From: Arion vulgaris
Taxonomy: Eukaryota; Mollusca; Gastropoda; Stylommatophora; Arionidae
Assembly: GCA_020796225.1 (NCBI GenBank)
Contig: CM036753.1
Coordinates: 76,931,865-76,995,864, forward strand
Direction: 5' to 3'
DNA: 64,000 nt
A program made the position numbers and the translations under genes. The notes below the pieces were generated by a model. That model was not told the DNA's origin. It saw only the letters and a list, made by a program, of their open reading frames with translations, and searched no databases. This document shows positions 45,560 to 56,756 of the stretch, piece after piece (positions within the stretch are counted from its first letter, which is position 1; the number at the start of each line of letters is the position of its first letter).

Positions 45560-47350
45560 TTAATGAGCGTGGCATACGATGATTACATATCACTTTCGCA
45601 AATATTGTATTCGAAGGCGGTAAAGTTAGTTGGCCAGATTTTAATTACTACATGTTCATATATTTATTATATCATAAATGCTTTTATCTTCTGTAAACGA
45701 CAATGATTATTATAAAAAGAACACAAGAATATAAATATGTAATTATCACTACCCATTGAATACAGTCCATCATTTCATCACTTTTTCATCGCATACATAA
45801 TAGAACAAAATTGTATCTTAAATACGTCTAAACGACATAAGATATCATTCTCATTATATTTGTATATTCTTTCTTAGCGCCCTAATATAGACTGTATGAC
45901 TTCGATCTGTGGTTGAGCAAAATATTTATAACCACAAGTAAATATAATAATCTTATTAATACACAGATAATTTTTAATTGTTAGTAACATATCATATAAT
46001 TAAACAAGTCGAGTAAGAGATGATTTATGTTTGAAAAGGGAAATATATTTTATCGTTTATATAAACACGTTTATGCAGTGTCAAATAAATGTATTATAAA
46101 AATTTAGTAAGTACTGTTTAAGTGATGATCTTAACTATATGAAACAGCTGGAACGTGTTAATCAAATCTTAGACATGAAAACTTGTTCAAACAGTTAAAT
46201 ATCAGATTCAGAAAATGTGAACTAACAAACAGAACAGAACGAACTTAGTTGCTAAATAGTTTTCATTAGCGAATAATCTTTTAACAATAATTAATATAAA
46301 TAGACACATACAAGTTTGAATAAAATTCTCTAAATGAACACAATGTTTCTTAATTTTTTAAATAAAAATGTTCATTCAAAATAAAACTTTAACAGCAACA
46401 GTAGATATCTACATATTTGTAGACAAATTGTCATTTCTTACATTTTAGTCACTCGTTTTATTTGTATTACTGTTTTGTAGTTTAGATTTCTTGATGTTTT
46501 TTAAATAAATAATGTTTCTAATATATCCATAACATTTATGCTTGTTATTGTTAATTTAAATAAGACAACTATAACTACAGCAAATTGCCAGCTACTACAA
46601 AATAATTATGTATTAGTAAAAATCGTTTTACCTAAATTCAACAGTTGAAACATGATGATTTCTTAATGCAGGGATGAAATTAAAGTGATATGATATTTTG
46701 AATTGAGAGATTGCTATTTATTGGAAAAATATTGCAAGGAGAACAATTGCTGATTTATTATAATTCTATACAATTGTACAATAGCACGTGGGCCAGATCG
46801 TGTATAGGCAGGGTATGGGTATTCCGGAAATATCCGTCTTAAAGTAGATATCGGGATTATCAATGCTAAATCATCTCAAGAGTTTCCCAACAGATAACCG
46901 TCAATAAAATCAGGTCAGGAGATCCGAATGACTGGTTGATCATGTTTTCCTATTTGTCATTTGTCATCACAATTGTAAACAATAAATAACTTAAGTTTCC
47001 GTACAACAAAAAGAACAAAACAGGAAGATTAAATGAGAAAATTGCAAACTAACCACTTTATGTTAACATATTTATTTCCATTAGTAAATGCTTTATAAAA
47101 TTAAAACGAAATACAAATTACAAATACAAATCAATACATTACAAATATCAAATATATAATTTAACACAATGTAATTTGAAGTTTTTGTTTCTGAAATCGT
47201 AGTAAAATATGCATTGATAGAAAGACAACAACAAAAAGAAAAATAAGATGAAATTGGAGACGAGGGGTGTTAAGATAATTAAGAATGGAAATAAAATCAA
47301 AGACATCGAGAAATGTGAATATCAGTGACACCGATGATGATAATGAAGAA
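45560..47350. other. No gene seen
   Basis: Strongly AT-rich sequence without open frames of note or repeated blocks. It lies between LINE copies and possibly inside an intron of the minus-strand gene. Confidence 0.45.
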
Positions 47351-47355
47351 GAAAC

Positions 47356-47356
<1 letters not shown>

Positions 47357-47408
<52 letters not shown>
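47357..47408. repeat. (GA)n microsatellite
   Basis: About 25 GA units. It produces the false serine-leucine tract of the overlapping minus-strand frame. Confidence 0.95.
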
Positions 47409-47410
<2 letters not shown>

Positions 47411-47534
47411 AAATGAGAAAAAGTTAAAATGAGGGAAGTAAGGAACATATAAAGAAACAATGTTTACTCCTGTTGCTCTATTTTGTTATCTAGTTTTCCT
47501 TTTGTTTGTTTTCATGCTCATTATTACTGTTTTA

Positions 47535-48130
47535 TGGTAGGTATCTACACATCAGATGGCAGGTTAGAAGATTAGAAGTAGAATAGCTCAAGAGAAAGCA
47601 TCTTTTATGAAAAACACACTATGCGTGAATTCACTACCAATGACACTGCGAAAACGAATACTCCAGTGCTATATTGATCCAATACTTCTGTATGGCAGCG
47701 AATCATGGACAATGAATAAACAATCAATACGATCATTAGAAGCAACAGAGATGTGGTTTTATAGAAGGATGCTGAAAATACCATGGACAGCGAAGAAAAC
47801 AAATGAAGAGGTTTTTAATCAGGCCTGCACACAAAGAAACTTTATCAAAAGAATAGGAATCCGACAATCAAGGTTCTTCGGGCATATAATGCGAAGAGAA
47901 GGTTTAGAACATTTGGTAACAACAGGTAAAATTCAGGGAAGGAGAGATCACGGAAGGCAGAGGGAGAAGATGGTGGATGGCCTGACATCATGGCCCGACA
48001 CAAGATCGACATCAGAACTGATTACATGCACCAAGCAGAGAGAGTTGTGGAGAGACATGATCGCCTACGCCGGCAGGCATGGCACTTGAGATGAGATCTA
48101 CACATAGATTTGGTATAGCCCTTGAATCAA
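47535..48130 (+). mobile_element. LINE ORF2 C-terminal part, well preserved
   Basis: An open frame of 160 codons ends at TGA 48,087-48,089: MKNTLCVNSLPMTLRKRILQ, YGSESWTMNKQS, FYRRMLKIPWTAKKTNEEV, RFFGHIMRREGLEHLVTTGK, QGRRDHGRQREKMVDGLTSW and MIAYAGRHGT. Upstream, in another frame, are traces of the preceding YLGTF.TSDGR segment. It is 5' truncated after the RT catalytic region. It is the same family as 20.5, 21.6-22.6 and 44.0 kb. Confidence 0.85.
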
Positions 48131-48186
48131 TCACTGCTCTTTTCTAATTTCTCTTCACTAGTATAAAGTTAAATTGTCTTCTACAG

Positions 48187-48290
48187 CAGTTGCGGCTCGT
48201 CATTAAGGGCCAATGGGTCCGCGCCCCGCCAAAAATAACGTGTAACCATAATTTATTATTTTATAAATGATTTATTCATAATTATTCCTT
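48187..48290 (+). mobile_element. Truncated hAT-like nonautonomous element
   Basis: CAGTTGCGGCTCGTCATTAA, then GGGCCAATGGGTCCG and CAAAAATAACGTGTAACCAT match the left halves of the elements at 26,987 and 29,879. The right end is absent, so no target duplication can be scored. It abuts an antisense LINE fragment. Confidence 0.75.
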
Positions 48291-48319
48291 TTAACGTAGA
48301 ATTTATAATTATAGTTATT

Positions 48320-48785
48320 ATAATTGTAGAATCTACATAGATTGACATTATGTACCTGTATTGTTTTACGCTGAAAGAAGGTGTTAGTTGTGTGTAAGTC
48401 GTGTCGACTGCATAACTCTAGGAGTCTGCAGCGATTTCCATTTTGTTGACTATGTTGATCCTCAGATTTGGTTAGGTAGTTTTCTACTCCTCTTCTAGCG
48501 CACTCTGGTCTTGCGTTGAAGTCTAACAGTATGCTGAAATCTTCTATTTTAATATGATTTATAGTGTCGTTAAGGGTGTCCAAAAAATCGTTACGTTCTT
48601 CTTCAGTGTTGGTGTTATTGCATATGATATATATTTGAACATATGTTGTATTTCCTGTTTTTCATATTTTGCCTGTTATAATCTTTTCGGAAACATAACT
48701 GATGTCAAGGATACACGTTGCAGCTGTTTGGTCCAAGTTGAAATCTACTCCATGTTTCTTTGGAATTAATGAAATGCTACGATAA
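48320..48785 (-). pseudogene. LINE endonuclease-domain fragment
   Basis: The minus frame reads NTEEERNDFLDTLNDTINHI, then KIEDFSILLDFNARPE, NRCRLLELCSRHDLHTTNTF and FQRKT. This is the part of the AP-type endonuclease containing the GDFNAR box, here without its G. The enzyme would nick target DNA. Upstream text (TYVQIYIICNNTN) corresponds to the usual VYAPT segment. The fragment has no RT. Confidence 0.75.
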
Positions 48786-48789
48786 CATG

Positions 48790-50095
48790 GGCTTACATAA
48801 ACGGGTGCGACACACTTGTCCCAACAACGAGAACGTCAGTTTATACGGTGCATGTTTGCTAGACAAGACAGTAGAGCAGTTTGAGGAACAGTCGTGTCAT
48901 GTCATTGACAGTAAGTGATGCGATGAGTGTCTGGAAACAAAGAAGACGGATGAAAGAATTAGTGAGAAAGAAAGACTATGAAGACCAAAATAAGTGATCA
49001 GTTAAATAACAAGGAGAAGCATTACAGATCTTCTGACAGTTCTTTATGTGATTCTTCTTCTTCTTCTGCGTTCTCACTAGATTGGGATTTCGGATTCTCT
49101 AATAAAACCAGCCGTCTGCCTCAGATTATGTGATTCAATTTTCTCCCTAACAACCTCATATGACTGATCACACACGTTCTATGTTGTTTACTAAACTGTG
49201 TGTTACTCTTAGCAAAGCTTTCATGCCTTATAGCTTCTAGTTTCATTACCATCTCATTCACTATGTCCAGGGAAACGGATTCATACATATGTTCATATTC
49301 ATTTATTTAAATTGTTTCTCTCTAGCATTGATGATCTCTGCACTATCCATTGTCCAATCTTTCCTGACCACGGGTCTACCAGTCTCAGACGATCTATTCG
49401 CTTGTTACCTTGCATGCACACACATGACCCGGTACAAAAATAAAAGATGTGTTATTTCGGAATATTCACAAAGTATCCACGTAAAACAACACTCACATCA
49501 GCATAAACAAAGGCAATTTTATAACAACTAAAAGAAGTAGAAAGGTTGAACGACAATGTCAAAGAAAAAGAAAATTATTAACGTCCCGATGTTAGGAAAT
49601 CTTTGTCAATGTCGGAGAGAATGTTTGCGAAACAAAAATATGAATTCTGTAATGAAATTGAGCCAGTACATATGGATTGCCGGTAAGATTTTATAAATTA
49701 GAATACTTCCCTTTATAGTACCACATCTATTAGGTTATACTGTAGTATGGTATCAGATCTGACTAGTCATAGGGAAGCCGAATAGCTTACTCATGCCCTA
49801 TGTTCTATAAGTATGTATTTGTTATCACTTCTGGTCATATAATAATATGTAAATGAGGAAGACATATATTTGTGAATGTATGTAGTTTGAATGTGATATT
49901 TTTGGTCAATGTCAGCAGCTGTATTTCTGACCAATACAATATCAGTCCGTGTTGAGCTTAAAAGAGCATTTGTGAAGGAAGTATTAATAAAAAGGTCGTG
50001 CTACAGTATATACCACCACGCAGTGGCATAACAGGAAACATTAAAGCAGATAAGTGAATAAGAAGAAAGGAAACACTGCGGGAATAGAAGAACAA
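48790..50095. other. No gene assigned
   Basis: On the minus strand 49,135-49,275 is open for about 58 codons (ESVSLDIVNEMVMKLEAIRH...). The sequence downstream ends in a (GAA)n-like run at 49,056-49,073, which suggests the 3' end of an unclassified retroelement. The short frame starting at 49,555 (+) has no support. Otherwise nothing is seen. Confidence 0.35.
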
Positions 50096-50099
50096 TTAC

Positions 50100-50143
50100 C
50101 TTCCAGGAAGGAAGATCTTTATCAAGGCCATTAACTAAGTCGA
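50100..50143 (-). CDS. Candidate 44-nt micro-exon
   Basis: On the minus strand: acceptor TAATTATCTTTTTGACAG, then 44 bases whose only open frame is two bases plus DLVNGLDKDLPSWK, then a donor GTAATTG. It could belong to the same minus-strand gene as the exons at 43.0-39.6 kb. Its phase-0 donor does not fit the 43.0-kb acceptor directly, so at least one exon of length 3n+1 would have to lie between. It could equally be chance. Confidence 0.35.
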
Positions 50144-50149
50144 CTGTCA

Positions 50150-51058
50150 AAAAGATAATTATTATTATCTCGATTAAGGAAAATAAGTCACATTGTTCTA
50201 CTTCTTCTTCTTCAAAACCCCTGGGCATTTTGAGTTTGCACGTTTTTTTCCCTATATTATGGCAAGGGAGAGTATTCGGTTTCTATGCAGACAAAGAAGA
50301 TTCAAACAAATTCAACCAGACGTGTACACAATAAACTGAACAATCACAAATACAGCTTACATGCAAAGAATAATCCCCACCAGCCTTCTGTGTAAGTGTG
50401 GACAAACAGCTCAGACAGTGCAACACATTCTGTAAGACTGCTACATGTTTATTAAACGGGAAAAAAATAACGGTGACACACATGCATATAACGGTGTTTG
50501 GAAGTTTCAATAAACTCTCAACCACATCAATATATATATAGAGCTGCACCTCTTGTACAGACATTACTAAACAATAACACACTATAAGAGATCGAAACAG
50601 TAAAAATGATATGAATGTATTATTTAATGAAGAAATCACATTTTTAAAAATATAAAACCAATCTTGAGCTCGTGATAAAAAAAAATGAGTCAGTGTTCAC
50701 AAGCTAGCTACAACAAATTCCATAGACCCGTTCATTTAATAAATATTTTTTAATAAATTAAATATTAGCTCCATAGTAACTTCCTCAAACTGACCAGACT
50801 TGTTCTAGCAGTGACGCTTAACAATTAAACAACTTTTGGCAACGTAAAGGGGAATTAACCCTGGTAAGATTAATAAAACAACGTAATATTTCATTTTCAT
50901 GACAAGACTGCGTCAGTTGATGTCATTCATTATTTCATCACCTACTAATTCTTTGTTTGTTTGTTTGTTTGTTCCCGAACAAGATCAAGTTATTCTTTTA
51001 CACAGATAAATAAAATTCAAAAATATGTTTGTTGTTTGTTTACATCACCAGTGTGTTC
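50150..51058. other. No gene seen
   Basis: AT-rich sequence. A (TTTG)n run is at about 50,953-50,975. The minus frame at 50,283-50,639 has no supporting motif. Confidence 0.45.
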
Positions 51059-51061
51059 TCG

Positions 51062-51278
51062 GAGTTCACAAGGGGAGCAAAGAATAGTAACATTGCGACC
51101 TACAAGGCATGTCGTAAGAGGCGACTGATGTAGGACCTAGGAAGCTACCTTAGTAAATAAAAAGCGTCGCAGAAACCGGGTGGTGTGGCCTAATTGTAGG
51201 CGCATAACTGGCACAACGTACAATCGCTCTTAGGCTTGGATGACATACAGATCACAAAGAGTGGTTAACAAGTGGTTG
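51062..51278 (+). repeat. SINE A
   Basis: The order on the plus strand is GGGGAGCAAAGAATAGTAAC, GGCATGTCGTAAGAGGCGAC (core), GATGTAGGACCTAGGAAGCT, AGTAAATAAAAAGCGTCGC, AATTGTAGGCGCATAACTGG, CAACGTACAATCGCTCTTAG and ATCACAAAGAGTGGTTAACA (end). It is truncated at the head relative to the copy at 18,905-19,275. A 43-bp satellite starts 44 bases downstream. Confidence 0.85.
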
Positions 51279-51321
51279 ATACGGAGCGTTCGAAAAAGAT
51301 GTAGTTTGTTTAAACTCTTTC

Positions 51322-52528
51322 TTAACAAAGCAAGTTAACCAATCTTTGTGATATATGGTTAACGGTAACAAAGCAAGTTAACCAATCTTTGTGATATGTG
51401 GTTAACGGTAACAAAGCAAGTTAACCAATCTTTGTGATATATGGTTAACGGTAACAAAGCAAGTTAACCAATCTTTGTGATATATGGTTAACGGTAACAA
51501 AGCAAGTTAACCAATCTTTGTGATATATGGTTAACGGTAACAAAGCAAGTTAACCAATCTTTGTGATATGTGGTTAACGGTAACAAAGCAAGTTAACCAA
51601 TCTTTGTGATATATGGTTAACGGTAACAAAGCAAGTTAACCAATCTTTGTGATATATGGTTAACGGTAACAAAGCAAGTTAACCAATCTTTGTGATATGT
51701 GGTTAACGGTAACAAAGCAAGTTAACCAATCTTTGTGATATATGGTTAACGGTAACAAAGCAAGTTAACCAATCTTTGTGATATATGGTTAACGGACATG
51801 CAAGTTAACCAATCTTTGTGATATATGGTTAACGGTAACAAAGCAAGTTAACCAAGCTTTGTGATATATGGTTAACGTAACAAAGCAGTTAACTCAATCT
51901 TTGTGATATATGGTTAACGGTAACAAAGCAGTCTAACCAATCTTTGTGATATATGGATTAACGGTAACAAAGCAAGTTAACCAATCTTTGTGATATATGG
52001 TTAACGGTACAAGCAAGTTAACCAATCTTTGTGATATATGGTTAACGGTAACAAAGCAAGTTCACCAATCTTTGTGATATATGGTTAACGGTAACAAAGC
52101 AAGTTAACCAATCTTTGTGATATGTGGTTAACGGTAACAAAGCAAGTTAACCAATCTTTGTGATATATGGTTAACGGTAATCAAAAGCAAGCTTAACCAA
52201 TCTTTGTGATATATGGTTAACGGTATACAGCAGTTAATCAATCTTTGTGATATATGGTTAACGGTAACAAAGCAAGTTAACCAATCTTTGTGATATATGG
52301 TTAACGGTAACAAAGCAAGTTAACCAATCTTTGTGATATGTGGTTAATGGTAAAGCAAGTTAACCAATCTTTGTGATATATGGTTAACGGTAACAAAGCA
52401 AATTAACCAATCTTTGTGATATGTGGTTAACGGTAACAAAGCAAGTTAACCAATCTTGTGATATATGGTTAACGGTAACAAAGCAAGTTAACCAATCTTT
52501 GTGATATATGTTTAACGGTAACAACGTG
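51322..52528 (+). repeat. Satellite array, 43 bp unit, about 28 copies
   Basis: The unit GTTAACCAATCTTTGTGATA, then TATGGTTAACGGTAACAAAG, then CAA repeats head to tail for 1.2 kb. Most units differ by one base (TATATGG or TATGTGG). Units between 51,790 and 52,370 carry small deletions. Each unit holds the inverted pair GGTTAAC and GTTAACC 13 bases apart, so it can fold into a short hairpin. The AACCAATCTTTGTGAT part resembles the reverse complement of the SINE A end just upstream. Confidence 0.95.
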
Positions 52529-52529
52529 A

Positions 52530-52985
52530 ACACGGTCTGCCCTAATTAGCCCCGCAATGGCATGTAGGATAGGTACATCCGAATTTCTATTAAAAGTAAT
52601 GCTTGGGTTTTTCCGAACTGATAGTCTCAAACATCTTCCGTTCGTTCTGGCACTGAATGTTATTTACTCTTTAGTGATCACTCACTCATTAACTCGTATA
52701 GGACCTGAGCCAAAGAACATGTACAATTTCCCTCTTACTTTTCTTTCAAGAAAGTAAATACGACCAATCAGCTGACTCTGTGTGCAGCACTTAACGCCTA
52801 TAGCGGTTTTTAGTGTTTTTTAGGGAGGGGGTGGAGGCGATTGCGGAAGTAGTATCTCGGTCACTTGCACGACTTCTGCCGGTCATCGATATCTAGTCGT
52901 CAGTCAGTATGTGAGGCAAGCCACTTTGAAATACTAGTCATACGCTCTTGAGCTAAGGCAGCAACTAATAAAATTTATTTTCTCC
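52530..52985. other. No gene seen
   Basis: This stretch is less AT-rich than its surroundings and has no repeat partner in the window. The open frame at 52,557-52,757 shows no recognisable domain. It could be unique host sequence. Confidence 0.4.
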
Positions 52986-52987
52986 GT

Positions 52988-53115
52988 TTTTGGTAGCCAA
53001 GTGTATTGTGTTCCAACTGTGATTCTTTTCTGTCAGTTTCTGTTCAACTGTTCTCGCATGTCGTTTTGGGTCTTCCACATTTCGTTTGCCCTTTGGTGCC
53101 CATCTCTGCTGAGTA
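52988..53115 (-). pseudogene. LINE ORF2 C-terminal end
   Basis: On the minus strand, in shifting frames: CGRPKTT, then RTVEQKLTEKNHSWNTIHLA. This is the GRPKTTWRRTVEQEL...WNxIxxLA tail of a LINE. A related, also damaged, copy is at 61,600-61,810. Confidence 0.6.
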
Positions 53116-53289
53116 TTTGGGACAGTTAGTCTCCGAGCTTATTACACAGGTTCATGCCGTGCTATGATACAGAGGGGCGGCTGCATCAGGCGGCATCGGG
53201 AGTGGGGCGGGATGAAAAGTGAAATCAAAATTACAACTGAACGTTTTTTATTTTTAAACATTTAAGGACGGCATTTCAAAGACTTGCAT

Positions 53290-53735
53290 CATGCTAAGAA
53301 AATATACCGCACGACTCTGGTATCACATGTCCGATCCATCTCCTGCATCTCTTTTGGATGGTAGTGTTTATATTCTCTTGTTGACACTTCTTCTCTTCCA
53401 CCATTGACTTCTTTATAGAAGTGATACTGTGTGCGCTTGTTTTAAGGCACTTTGTAAGCTGATATTCATTTTCGTAAGGCTGTTCTCGATGCCTTCGCTC
53501 CATCTTTTACGTGGTTTTCCTCTTGCATTGCACTCGTTATACTTTTTCTGTGTGGCTCTCTGTTGTAGGCGATACCAGGGCATTCTGGTCAGGTGTCCAA
53601 ACCATTTAATCTGTTGTTCTTTTATGAATTGCATGACTGGTTTCACATCCAGTCTTCTTCTGATTTCTTCATTTCTAATTTTGTCTCTTATTGTCACACC
53701 TGCAGCTCTTCTAAGACAACTCATCTATGTCGTTA
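53290..53735 (-). pseudogene. LINE ORF2 C-terminal end
   Basis: The minus frame reads MSCLRRAAGVTIRDKIRNEE, then IKEQQIKWFGHLTRMPWYRL and ARGKPRKRWSEGIENSLTKM, before drifting into RRCRRWIGHV in another frame at 53,294-53,350. It belongs to the LINE group with MRCLRK...RKDRI motifs seen at 45.2 and 59.6 kb. The plus-strand open frame over the same bases is its shadow. Confidence 0.8.
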
Positions 53736-54024
53736 TGATTTTCCGCTCATTAGCTGCTGTTATTGGCCAAGTTTTACACTGGTAACATAGTGTTGACACT
53801 GTGTAATCAATTCTTGATTAGAGATAGTATTTGGCTAAAATAGGCGTAAGATCTTTATCAGACAAATGTTATGATAGATGATAAGTTTGGATATATACTG
53901 TTATGTCATTCTTCAGCATTCTGATCCGTATAATAAAGTTGATAACTCACAGTTGCAGTATATATTAATCTTAGTTCTGATGTTGTATTAGTCAGATTTT
54001 CAGACCATCTTCTTCTTCGTCTTT

Positions 54025-54260
54025 CGATCCCCGCCTAGACTGATGAACCAAATTTTCTCATGAATGCTACAGTGGTTTTTAGGGATTCTGTCTCTCCGTA
54101 CAGCTCCTCACGAAGTTCTGTGTTATCGGGCCAGGTTTCGTTTCTCAGGCCTACTAACAGCTGACAGTCTTGCAGTATGTGCTCTGCCGTCATGTCCGTC
54201 TTTTCACAGTGGCACAGGCTAGTTGTGCCAATTTTAAATTTGTTGAACATATGGGCCCGA
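54025..54260 (-). pseudogene. LINE C-terminal cysteine-rich end
   Basis: The minus frame reads MFNKFKIGTTSLCHCEKTDM, then TAEHILQDCQLL, RNETWPDNTELREELYG and MRKFGSSV, then stops. CxC...TAEHILxxC is the usual C-terminal zinc-knuckle-like motif that follows RNase H in Jockey and CR1-like LINEs. The sequence after the stop (CTAGGCGGGGATCGAAAG on the minus strand) also appears near 21,580, so the 3' end is shared. Confidence 0.8.
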
Positions 54261-54394
54261 AGCCTGTTATGGCCGGTACGGAGGTGGACTATAGCAGCTT
54301 GTCAGACCATCTGAACCGTCATAAATGCACTTTGTACATTACTCGGTTTGCCTATAAAGAATACGCACCTTGATGATGATCTTGCTTTTAGTCT

Positions 54395-54562
54395 TTCAGA
54401 CGTTGGGTTGAGGGGGGAAGAGCAAGAGGAAGACCGAGAGATAAGTGGGAGGAAACTTTAAGAAATGGACAGGTTACAGTCTGGCAGTATGCAACACCAA
54501 GACAGAGGATACTGGAGATTCATTGCAGCCAATCTTCGAAGTGGAGACGGCACCTGATGATG
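54395..54562 (+). pseudogene. LINE ORF2 C-terminal end
   Basis: RRWVEGGRARGRPRDKWEET, then LRNGQVTVWQYATPRQR. After a frame change it reads RGYWRFIAANLRSGDGT followed by a stop at 54,558. The WRxxAANLxxGDGT ending is typical of a LINE 3' terminus. It runs straight into the tandem array. Confidence 0.7.
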
Positions 54563-54564
54563 AT

Positions 54565-55277
54565 GTGTTATCCATTCTTTCCTTTTTCCTAGACAAATTT
54601 CACTGTTCTTGTTATATGTATATACTAGCAGTTTTCCTAGACAAATTTCACTGTTCTTGTTATATATATATATATACTAGCAGTTTTCCTAGACAAATTT
54701 CACTGTTCTTGTTATAATATATACAGCAGTTTTCCAGACAAATTTCACTGTTCTTGTTATATATATATATATACTAGCAGTTTTCCTAGACAAATTTCAC
54801 TGTTCTTGTTATATATATATATACTAGCAGTTTTCCTAGACAAATTTCACTGTTCTTGTTATATATATATACTAGCAGTTTTCCTAGACAAATTTCACTG
54901 TTCTTGTTATATATATATACTAGCAGTTTTCCTAGACAAATTTCACTGTTCTTGTTATATATATATACTAGCAGTTTTCCTAGACAAATTTCACTGTTCT
55001 TGTTATATATATATATATATACTAGCAGTTTTCCTAGACAAATTTCACTGTTCTTGTTATATATATATACTAGCAGTTTTCCTAGACAAACTTCACTGTT
55101 CTTGTTATATATATATACTAGCAGTTTTCCTAGACAAATTTCACTGTTCTTGTTATATATATATATATACTAGCAGTTTTCCTAGACAAATTTCACTGTT
55201 CTTGTTATATATATATACTAGCAGTTTTCCTAGACAAATTTCACTGTTCTTGTTATATATATATATACTAGCAGTTT
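54565..55277 (-). repeat. Tandem array, about 47-51 bp, 14 units
   Basis: Each unit is TAGCAGTTTTCCTAGACAAA, then TTTCACTGTTCTTGTTA, then a (TA)n run of varying length that sets the unit length. On the minus strand each unit ends in AAAACTGCTAGT before (AT)n, the same terminus as the element at 55,278-55,720. The long open frames (AVFLDKFHCSCYIYIL repeats) are artefacts of the array. Confidence 0.95.
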
Positions 55278-55722
55278 ACCCGTTCTTCGCACAGGGAATT
55301 TATTTTTAACATCTATTTGTAAAGTCCCTTAAAGAAACATGCCACTTTTGCTTCAAAATCGGCTTCTTCCCCATCAAAAACAATACGTTTTCTCTCCATG
55401 TATCGGCCAGTAAAACCTGATACTACAGAATTCCCGTTCCTGTGAAAGTTGAATTTAGTTTAAATCTAGTTGTAATATTTCACCACTTTTAAAGTTACAT
55501 TTGTTATCCTTTTACGCTGATCTTCCGACCCCACATAAACTGTCCCTCATTTCCAGTAAAACCTGATACAATTAAATCCCCGTGGAAGTTGAAAAATAAC
55601 AAGTGGCAAATTAAATTTATTCAGATTATTAACTTATCGGCGTGTTTAAAAAATAAATTTGGCCCGAACGTGAATCGACTGCAATGTAGGCCGACAAGAT
55701 ATCAACTACCCTACAGAGACTT
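55278..55722 (-). mobile_element. Nonautonomous element with Helitron-like 3' end
   Basis: On the minus strand it begins near 55,720 with a tRNA-like stretch (TCTGTAGGGTAGTTGATATC and GTCGATTCACG). It contains ATCAGGTTTTACTGG twice (about 55,408 and 55,560). It ends TTCCCTGTGCGAAGAACGGG, an imperfect hairpin, then TAAACTGCTAGT. A hairpin followed about 10 bases later by CTAG and a T is the classical Helitron 3' end. The tRNA-like start instead suggests a SINE. The type is unresolved. No protein is encoded. Confidence 0.5.
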
Positions 55723-55754
55723 ATAAGTAAATATGTTTAAAATATGTTATAATA

Positions 55755-55860
55755 TAGTCTGTCCATTAATTCGTGAGCACGTTTGAAATTGATTTTCTCG
55801 AAAACTACCTGTTGGATCTCAGTGATTTTTGCATGCAGCCTTAGAATATCCATGACGCTA
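55755..55860 (+). repeat. Left terminal inverted repeat, 106 bp
   Basis: It runs from TAGTCTGTCC to CATGACGCTA. Its reverse complement equals 57,127-57,232 base for base by my reading. These repeats would be bound and cut by the transposase. Confidence 0.93.
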
Positions 55861-55984
55861 GAGAAATTTTTTTCCAAGAAAATTTGATGTAGTTTGAAAT
55901 ATTTCAGGAATATTATTTGTAAAAGCCCATTTAATTGCTGCCGAAGTAAATACCTGAGGCAGATCCGTGAGCGGCGGAGGCAAG

Positions 55985-56756
55985 GCTATGATATTGTATT
56001 TTGACGAATCCGGGTCAATGCTCACCACCAATGCTAAAGAATGGCAATCAGTAGACGGTGAACAGAAAAGAAAATACCAAGCAGCAAAGGCCAGCGTATT
56101 ATACTAACACATGCAGGAAGCAGTGAAGAAGGTCTTGTCCATGACGCTGGACTTATTTTCCAATCAAAGAGTACCGACGGTAGGGACTACCACAGAAATG
56201 AATGGACATATTTTCAGGCACTGAATGGAGAAAGATCTACTTCCAATTCTAAACAGACCATCATGCTTGGTAATGGATAATGCATCCTATCACAACGCAG
56301 TATCAGCTGAAGACAAAGTACCAACTGCATCAAATACAAAAGATCAAATTAGGACTTGGCTTGCTAAGGAAAATGTCAGCTTCAATGATACATATTTGAA
56401 ACCCGAGTTGTTGCACCTGGTGAGGATGACAAATAAGACAAAGGTGTTTCATATTGACAAAATCATTGCGGAATACGGCCACACGTCTTTGCGACTACCT
56501 CCATATCATGCTCAATCCGATAGAGCTTGTCTAGGCTAAAGTAAAAGGGCAAGTTGCCGAACAGAACAGGGCGTTTAAAATGTGTGATGTTGAAGTTCTG
56601 ACACGTGAGTCCTTCTCAATGATAGACATGCAGTTCTGGAAGAAGTGTGTTGAACATGTGCTCCGAGAGGAAGACGAGTACTGGCACCGAGATGGATTAC
56701 AATGTGTCCAGCCAGTAACAATTATCAACCTCATGGAATCGTCAGATTCGGGATGA
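55985..56756 (+). pseudogene. DDE transposase pseudogene (DD82E type)
   Basis: Visible blocks in order are ILYFDESGSM (first D, codon 56,003), HAGSSEEGLVHDAGLIFQSK with STDGRDYH (another frame), MEKDLLPILNRPSCLVMDNA with SYHNAV (second D, codon 56,276), HTSLRLPPYHAQ, then NPIEL (E codon at 56,523, next frame). The second D and the E are 247 bases apart, about 82 residues between them. NPIEL is followed by V and then TAG where the family has W (56,532). The frame continues KVKGQVAEQNRAF and WKKCVEHV to a stop at 56,756. At least two frameshifts and one in-frame stop make it inactive. It would cut and paste the element at TA sites. Confidence 0.9.

Noticed and set aside
49555..49698. Small plus-strand ORF with a donor-like GGTAAGAT
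   Set aside because: Only 47 codons, no acceptor or partner exon, and no motif beyond a few cysteines.
53429..53785. 118-codon cysteine- and leucine-rich plus-strand frame
   Set aside because: It is the antisense shadow of the LINE C-terminal ORF on the minus strand.
54806..55309. 167-codon repeat protein (AVFLDKFHCSCYIYIL units)
   Set aside because: The frame is generated by a 47-51 bp tandem array with (TA)n. The same array gives another long frame in a second register, and unit length varies with the TA run.
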